64,000 bases of DNA from Ideonella sp. (GTDB lineage Bacteria; Pseudomonadota; Gammaproteobacteria; Burkholderiales; Burkholderiaceae_C): the NCBI GenBank assembly GCA_016721465.1, contig JADKIA010000008.1, positions 496,001-560,000 of the forward strand, read 5' to 3'. Shown here piece after piece: positions 59,537 to 64,000 of the stretch; the first letter of the stretch is position 1; each line of letters starts with the position of its first letter. A program made the position numbers and the translations under genes. The notes beneath the pieces were generated by a model. The model did no database searches. It was not told where the DNA came from and worked only from the letters and a program-made list of their open reading frames with translations.

Positions 59537-61855
59537 TCAGCGTTCGACATCGATGTCCTCGGGCGGCAGCCCGGCCCGCTGACGCCGGACCATCGCGTCG
59601 AACGCGCTTTCGAGGTGATGCGTGAAGCGCGCGGCATCGAACAGCGGCTGTTCCGCGCGTTGGTTCGACAGGCGGTCCTTCAGATCGCGCAAGCGCTGCG
59701 GTGACAGGGCCAGGTCGACCGCCAGCGCCTCGTAGTCGGCGTCGCTGCAGGTCACCAGTTCGGGCAAGCCCACCGCCTGCAACAGGCTGGCCGCCACCCG
59801 GCTCGCGAACGTTTCGCCGCATCGGGTGAGCACCGGCAGGCCGGCCCACAGTGCATCGCTGGCCGTGGTGTGGGCGTTGCAGGGCCAGGTGTCCAGGAAC
59901 AGGTCGGCCGCACGATGCCGGGCCAGGTGCTCTGCCGGCGGCAGGTGGCGGGCGAACACCAGCCGCGCCGCATCGACGCCCTGGCTGGTGGCGCAGCGCC
60001 TCAGGTGCTCGACGGCCAGCGGGTTGTCGGCAAACAGCCAGAGCACGCTGCGCTCGACCTTGCGCAGGATGCGCATCCAAATCGCAAAGACATGAGGTGT
60101 GATCTTGAAGGCCTGGTTGAAGCAGCAGAACACCACCGCCTGCTCGGGCAGCCCGAGTTCGTGGCGTGTGAAGACGCGCTCCGACACCCGGCGCTGGCCG
60201 TCGTTGGGTTGGTAGCAGTGCGGAAGCCTGACCACCTGCTCTGAAAACAACGGCCGTGAGTCGGGCGTGATGACGATGGAATCGCCCACGATGTAGTCGA
60301 AGCAGCTTGCGCCCAGGCTGCCCGGGTAGCCAAGGAAGTTGACCTGGATCGGCGCGCTGCGGCCGAGAAAGATGCCCGGGCGGCAACCCCGGGTCAGGCC
60401 CTTGAGGTCGACCGCGATGTCGATGCCCATCTGGCGCGATTGCCGGATCACCTCGGCATCGTCCACCGCCTGCACGTCGATGAACCGATCGAATGCGGCC
60501 GACAGGCGCCGCCGCATCGCGTCATCGCGCTCGGGGCCGAATGAGAAGGCCACGACCTCGAAGCGGCTGCGGTCATGGCGCTCGATCACCTCGGCGATCA
60601 GGTAGGCCGTCGCATGGTTGTGCAAGTCGGCCGAGTAGTACGCCACCCGTATCCGGTCGCCCGCCGTTGATGGGCGAGTCACGGCCGGCCCGAGGCGAGG
60701 CGTCGCCAAGGTCTGCAGGTGGCTGCTCGCCGCGCGGCGCTGCAGGGCAGGTGAATCGCAGATGGCCAGCATCGCGAACGGAGGGGCGGCCCGCTCGCCC
60801 CGGCTCACCCGCTCGCAAAGGGACTGCACCTGGGCCTCGTGGTCGGACCAATCGCAGCAACGCATGCGCGTGTGCAGGAGCATGCCGGGCAAGTCGTCGG
60901 TGTCGGGCCGCAGCGCCAGTGCCCGCTCGTAACTTTGGATGGCCTCGGCCATTCGGCCCAGGGCGACCAGCGCATCGCCACGATGCAGGTGGGCGGCCGC
61001 ATCGTCGGGGCGCAGGCGGATCGCCTGGTCAAGGCACTCGACGGCCCTTTCGTGGCGGCCGCTCACCGTGAGGGCCATGCCCAGGTTGACGCGGGCCTGC
61101 GCGAAACCGGGCTCGACCTGCACCGCCCTGGAGTAGCACTCAATGGCAGCGTCCATGCGCCGCAGCTCGGCCAGCACGTTGCCTCGGTTGAGCAGGGCCT
61201 GCGGGTGATCGGGCCGCAGTCGCAGGGCGGTGTCCAGGCTGGCAAGCGCTTCGCCGTGCCGTCCGAGCTCGCACAGCGACAGCGCCCGGCTGCAATGGCT
61301 TTCGGCACGCTGCGGCGCGAAGCGGATCGCCTGGTCAAGGGCGTCGATCGCTTCGGCGTGCCGGCCCAGCTGCGCCAGCAGGTTTGCCCGGTTGTGATGC
61401 GCACCGGCGTGATCGGGCCTCAGCGCAATGGCCTGGTCGAAGCTGGCCAGGGCCTGCGCATGCCGCCCCAAGGTGCGCTGGAGGCTGCCGAGGTTGGAGT
61501 GCGCATCGGCGTCGCCGGGCCGCAGTGCGATCGCGCGCTGGTAGGCCTCGACGGCGGCTTCCGGGCGCCCGAGATCCTGCAAAGCCAGCGCCCGGTGGAA
61601 GTGGTAGGTGGGCACCCCTGGCGCGATGGTGATGGCGCGATCCAGCCGCTCGATGGCGCGGCCGAATTCGCCGCGCTGCAGCTCGGCCACACCGAGCATG
61701 TGCAGGCAATCGGCGTGGCGAGGCTGGGCCGCCAGGATCTCGCCATACAGCGCCACGGCCTGCGCGATGTGGCCCTGCTGATGCAGGGCCAATGCGCGGG
61801 CAAAGCGGGGATCGGTCACGGCTGGCCGACCGTCCTGGGCAGGGCCGCCAACCAT
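59537..61855 (-). CDS. TPR protein with O-GlcNAc transferase (SPINDLY-type) catalytic domain
   Basis: This 772-residue protein has roughly nine TPR units (about residues 15-330, repeating patterns such as ALRPDHPQALLNRGNVLAEL) and a C-terminal Glyco_transf_41 domain (about 400-765). The latter shows RVAYYSADLHNHATAYLIAE, IAVDLKGLTRGCRPGIF, APIQVNFLGYPGSLGASCFD, DTWPCNAHTTASDALWAGLP and VTRCGETFASRVAASLL (as LTRCG...), matching the SPY/OGT active-site region. It probably glycosylates protein targets with a UDP- or GDP-sugar, cytosolic. A GTG at 61819 is an alternative start that fits the first TPR better. No flagellar or pilus gene, a frequent target, lies nearby. Confidence 0.88.
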   Translation of the reverse strand: MVGGPAQDGRPAVTDPRFARALALHQQGHIAQAVALYGEILAAQPRHADCLHMLGVAELQRGEFGRAIERLDRAITIAPGVPTYHFHRALALQDLGRPEAAVEAYQRAIALRPGDADAHSNLGSLQRTLGRHAQALASFDQAIALRPDHAGAHHNRANLLAQLGRHAEAIDALDQAIRFAPQRAESHCSRALSLCELGRHGEALASLDTALRLRPDHPQALLNRGNVLAELRRMDAAIECYSRAVQVEPGFAQARVNLGMALTVSGRHERAVECLDQAIRLRPDDAAAHLHRGDALVALGRMAEAIQSYERALALRPDTDDLPGMLLHTRMRCCDWSDHEAQVQSLCERVSRGERAAPPFAMLAICDSPALQRRAASSHLQTLATPRLGPAVTRPSTAGDRIRVAYYSADLHNHATAYLIAEVIERHDRSRFEVVAFSFGPERDDAMRRRLSAAFDRFIDVQAVDDAEVIRQSRQMGIDIAVDLKGLTRGCRPGIFLGRSAPIQVNFLGYPGSLGASCFDYIVGDSIVITPDSRPLFSEQVVRLPHCYQPNDGQRRVSERVFTRHELGLPEQAVVFCCFNQAFKITPHVFAIWMRILRKVERSVLWLFADNPLAVEHLRRCATSQGVDAARLVFARHLPPAEHLARHRAADLFLDTWPCNAHTTASDALWAGLPVLTRCGETFASRVAASLLQAVGLPELVTCSDADYEALAVDLALSPQRLRDLKDRLSNQRAEQPLFDAARFTHHLESAFDAMVRRQRAGLPPEDIDVER

Positions 61856-62006
61856 GCAGCGGGCAGCCCGGCCATGGTCAAACCACCTGTCCGCCGGCTT
61901 CGTGGCACTGCGCTTCGTCCCTTCCCTGTCGAGGCTGTGAAGTTTAAGGGCGGCCCCTCACCGGCACGACAGCACACGGCCCAGGCCCGGGGGTAGCATC
62001 CCTGCG

Positions 62007-62406
62007 ATGGCCGCAATGGACAGCCGCCGCATCTGTGAGACCCGCCTGCACAAAGTGCTGGCGCACATCGATGCGCACCTGGCGGAGCCACTGGAGCTGT
62101 ACGAGCTGGCTGCAGTGGCGCACTTTTCACCGTTCCATTTTCACCGCCTGTTTGCGGCCTGGATGGGCCAGACGCTGGGCGACCATGTCCGCCAGCGGCG
62201 GCTGGAACGCGCGGCCTCGCGTCTGATCAGCTTGCCTGGCCAAGGTGTGCTGGACGTTGCGCTGGCTGCTGCGCAGCTGGCTGCCGGGCAGCGGTCTGCA
62301 ACTGGACGATCGCAGCTGCTTCGAGCACTATCCGCCCGCCAGCCGGTACAACCCGGACACGGGACAAATCGCCAGCGAGCTGTTTGCGCCGGTGATGCCT
62401 TTGTAG
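62007..62406 (+). pseudogene. AraC-GyrI regulator with a large internal deletion
   Basis: The frame from 62007 encodes the first part of an AraC DNA-binding domain (HKVLAHIDAHLAEPLELYEL, then HFHRLFAAWMGQTLGDHVRQ) up to about 62265. From there a different frame encodes the last 45 or so residues of a GyrI-like effector domain (LDDRSCFEHYPPASRYNPDT ending FAPVMPL, stop at 62404). Intact relatives are about 280-300 residues, so roughly 150-170 residues are missing: the second helix-turn-helix and most of the effector domain. The two sides are also out of frame. GCTGGCTGC occurs twice within 25 bp at the junction. Confidence 0.8.
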
Positions 62407-62424
62407 CAACGAGGAGCATTCAAC

Positions 62425-62838
62425 GTGAGCCATCCCACTGCCTTGGTCCTGGCCGCCCTGTGCGGATGGGCCCTGCTGCTGCTCGTCCTGATGGAGCTGT
62501 TGCGCGTGGCCTGGGTCGCACGCGGCCGCCTGGCGCCCAACGAATTCCGCCCGGACAACGCCAACCTCTCGCCCTTCATGCAGCGACTGGCCCGGGCACA
62601 TGCGAATTGCATCGAAGGGCTGCCGGTGTTTGGCGGCCTGCTGCTGCTGGCCCTGGTGACGCAGCGCACGGCCCTGACCGACCCGCTGGCCCCCTGGCTG
62701 CTGGGCGCGCGAGTGACGCAATCCTGTGTGCACCTGGTGTCCACCAGCGTACCCGCGGTGAACCTGCGCTTCGCCGCGTTCTGCGTGCAGCTGGCCATCG
62801 CGCTGGTTTGGGTCTGGGGGCTGCTGATGCCGGGATGA
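62425..62838 (+). CDS. MAPEG family membrane protein
   Basis: This 137-residue protein has four predicted membrane helices. The MAPEG core is seen in NLSPFMQRLARAHANCIEGL followed by PVFGGLLLLALVTQRTA, where the conserved Arg-x-x-x-Ala-His-x-Asn pattern forms the glutathione-contact region in eukaryotic members; bacterial relatives are uncharacterised. It starts with GTG, supported by GAGGAG 8 nt upstream. It is full length and immediately follows the decayed AraC gene. Confidence 0.85.
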   Translation: MSHPTALVLAALCGWALLLLVLMELLRVAWVARGRLAPNEFRPDNANLSPFMQRLARAHANCIEGLPVFGGLLLLALVTQRTALTDPLAPWLLGARVTQSCVHLVSTSVPAVNLRFAAFCVQLAIALVWVWGLLMPG

Positions 62839-62839
62839 T

Positions 62840-62968
62840 CCGGCGCCGCGCCCGGATGGCAGCGCCGTCGCCGTGATGCCCTTCGAGTCCCTGGCCCGGC
62901 TGAGCGAGCTCGAGGTGAATGCGCTGCACCTGTACCTGAGGGGCGACCGGGCGCCCGCAGTTCGCTAG
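62840..62968 (+). pseudogene. Cytochrome c C-terminal stub
   Basis: An open stretch ending at TAG 62966-62968 reads PDGSAVAVMPFESLARLSEL and then EVNALHLYLRG. The MP-(F/Y)-xx-LARLS-xxE-xxAL-xxYL pattern is the C-terminal methionine-ligand helix region of small class I c-type cytochromes. No CxxCH motif, signal peptide or start codon precedes it within the 286-bp gap after the MAPEG gene. I interpret it as the leftover end of a deleted cytochrome gene, in a neighbourhood that still holds cytochrome c' and b561 genes. Confidence 0.55.
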
Positions 62969-63069
62969 ACCGACCCCGCCGCGCTCGACCAGCACCGGGC
63001 AACGATCGGCGCGACGGCCCGGTGCTGCCGCCGACTGGCGGACTTGCGCGGCCCAGCGTGTGCAGTGCC

Positions 63070-63102
63070 CAACAACGAAACAAGCCCGCACACGGCGGGC
63101 TT
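63070..63102 (-). terminator. Rho-independent terminator of the cytochrome c' gene
   Basis: AAGCCCGC-N5-GCGGGCTT (63082-63102) forms a perfect 8-bp stem. Read on the minus strand it is followed by the T-rich sequence GTTTCGTTGTT. It lies 22 bp after the cytochrome c' stop. Confidence 0.75.
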
Positions 63103-63124
63103 GCGAGTTCAAGCGGCCAGCGAC

Positions 63125-63580
63125 CTATTGAACGCGGAAGTGGTCGTGGCAGTTCTTGCAGGCGCCGGCGGTGTTGCCGAACGCGGCCTTGACCTGGTCG
63201 GCGTTGCCGCCCTTGGCCGCCGCGGCCAGCTTGGCCATTTCGTCCTGCATCTTCTTGGCGTCTTCGTCGAACTTGGCGCGCTCGGTCCAGACGATGGGCT
63301 TGGGTGAGCCCTTTTCGGTGCCCGAGGTGCCGTCGACGAATCCGGCATAGGGCAGCTTGGACATGAAGGCAGCGACTTCGGCGTTGGACGCTGCGGCGGC
63401 GGCGTCGAAAGGTGCCTTGCCGCTGACCATGGCGCCGATGCGGCCAAAGTGCATGGCCATCACCTGGAAGGCGGCCTTGCGGTACTTCACGGCGTCTTCG
63501 GGTTTCTGGAACTGTGCGGCGGCGGGCAGGCTGGCCAGGGTGCCGAGGGCAACCACGACGGCCACGAGCTGACGTTTCAT
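63125..63580 (-). CDS. Cytochrome c'
   Basis: This 151-residue periplasmic four-helix-bundle cytochrome has a signal peptide (1-22, SLPAAAQF cleavage region) and the heme-binding CKNCH motif at residues 141-145, near the C-terminus as required for cytochrome c'. The conserved start of the mature protein, KPEDAVKYRKAAFQVMAMHF, supplies the distal-face residues. It binds NO and may protect against nitrosative stress or act in electron transfer. It is divergent from a cytochrome b561 gene that starts 228 bp away, a common pairing. Confidence 0.93.
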   Translation of the reverse strand: MKRQLVAVVVALGTLASLPAAAQFQKPEDAVKYRKAAFQVMAMHFGRIGAMVSGKAPFDAAAAASNAEVAAFMSKLPYAGFVDGTSGTEKGSPKPIVWTERAKFDEDAKKMQDEMAKLAAAAKGGNADQVKAAFGNTAGACKNCHDHFRVQ

Positions 63581-63807
63581 GCGGACTCTCCGATGGATCA
63601 TTGACAGGGGGTGGACCCGTGGCGACTGGGCCTTGGGGCTGCGCAGTGTACGGGCCAGGCCAAGTCTTTATTCCGCAGTCGGACTTGCGGTTGTCACCGA
63701 GCCCGAGGTCGCCTCGATTCGGCTATGGTGCAGCCCTGGCCGGCCGCCGGGCTCGACGCCCCGCAGGCCATGGCGCCATCCCGACAGGCCTCCTCGAAAG
63801 CACCGTC

Positions 63808-64000
63808 ATGAGCGAAAACCCCAGTACCACCCCGGTTCGCGTCTGGGATCTGCCCACCCGACTGTTCCATTGGCTGCTGGCGCTGAGCGTGGTGGCGCTG
63901 GTGATCACCGGCCATGTGGGCGGCAACGCGTTGAACTGGCACATGCGCATCGGGCTGTGGGTGGGCGCGCTGCTGCTGTTTCGTGTCGTCTGGGGGTTCG
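63808..64000 (+). CDS. Cytochrome b561 family protein, N-terminal part (runs off the right edge)
   Basis: Sixty-four codons are present. The protein begins MSENPSTTPVRVWDLPTRLF, followed by HWLLALSVVALVITGHVGGN and WHMRIGLWVGALLLFRVVWG. The pattern of a first-helix histidine (FHW), the GHVGG glycine/histidine pair and WHMRIG matches diheme membrane cytochrome b subunits of the cytb561/Ni-hydrogenase type that often partner cytochrome c'. Two of the four expected helices are visible. The C-terminus lies outside the window. Confidence 0.85.
   Translation, partial: MSENPSTTPVRVWDLPTRLFHWLLALSVVALVITGHVGGNALNWHMRIGLWVGALLLFRVVWGF

Noticed and set aside
61816..61876. Small frame ending in a GTGA overlap just upstream of the alternative GTG start of the TPR protein
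   Set aside because: It could be a coupled leader peptide, but there is no ribosome binding site and no conservation evidence.

Overview
The window is very GC-rich, densely packed DNA of a betaproteobacterium, most likely Burkholderiales (Rubrivivax/Leptothrix/Ideonella-like). The pointers are a PhaM-type PHA granule protein, a DUF3567 protein, MetH split into two genes with an SAH riboswitch on the second, the proteobacterial GshA family, Bug-type solute receptors and a torF-like porin/glnK/amtB cluster. I see no tRNA, rRNA, CRISPR array, prophage or intact insertion sequence. The chromosome looks ordinary, with several small patches of decayed genes.

Layout. 1-5.6 kb (minus): a glycolate/lactate block (LysR regulator, LctP/GlcA permease, GlcD, GlcE, start of a methyltransferase). 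5.7-8.7 kb (minus): FIST sensor protein, PhaM, TraB-like protein. 8.8-13.4 kb (plus): VOC protein, a LuxR-type response regulator overlapping a 7TM histidine kinase, then an unrecognised Ala/Lys-rich 430-residue protein. 13.4-17.6 kb: FAH-family hydrolase, DUF3108, DUF3567, GGDEF-EAL protein. 17.6-22.3 kb: metH N-terminal half, an opposing lipoprotein gene, then the SAH riboswitch and the rest of metH. 22.5-29.4 kb: MFS transporter, ABC-2 exporter pair, formate-THF ligase, ComM/YifB ATPase. 29.5-32.5 kb: nitrogen operon (NtrC site, sigma-54 promoter, porin, glnK, amtB, terminator). 32.5-40.6 kb: intact LysR gene divergent from a six-gene acyl-CoA operon (two Bug receptors, thiolase, OB-fold partner, GcdH-like dehydrogenase, NDP-forming acyl-CoA ligase) in which every gene is interrupted. 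40.7-49.6 kb: gshA, kup, MFS, benE, then gshB-frmA-fghA, which links glutathione synthesis to glutathione-dependent formaldehyde oxidation. 49.6-50.3 kb: remnants of toxin-antitoxin genes. 50.3-53 kb: uup, a REP-like repeat, a conserved unknown. 53.1-59.5 kb: MocR regulator divergent, across a clear palindrome, from an amino-acid operon (exporter, aminotransferase, dehydratase, PhzF, VOC). 59.5-64 kb: TPR/O-GlcNAc-transferase-like protein, a deleted AraC-GyrI gene, MAPEG protein, a cytochrome c stub, cytochrome c' and the start of a cytochrome b561.

The most rewarding items are the SAH riboswitch on only one half of a split metH, the NtrC/sigma-54 control region of the porin-glnK-amtB operon, the heavily frameshifted acyl-CoA operon, the toxin-antitoxin remnants, a repeated promoter layout predicting leaderless mRNAs, and the unidentified protein beside the two-component system. 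All functions are inferred from sequence reading alone; no database search or structure prediction was run.
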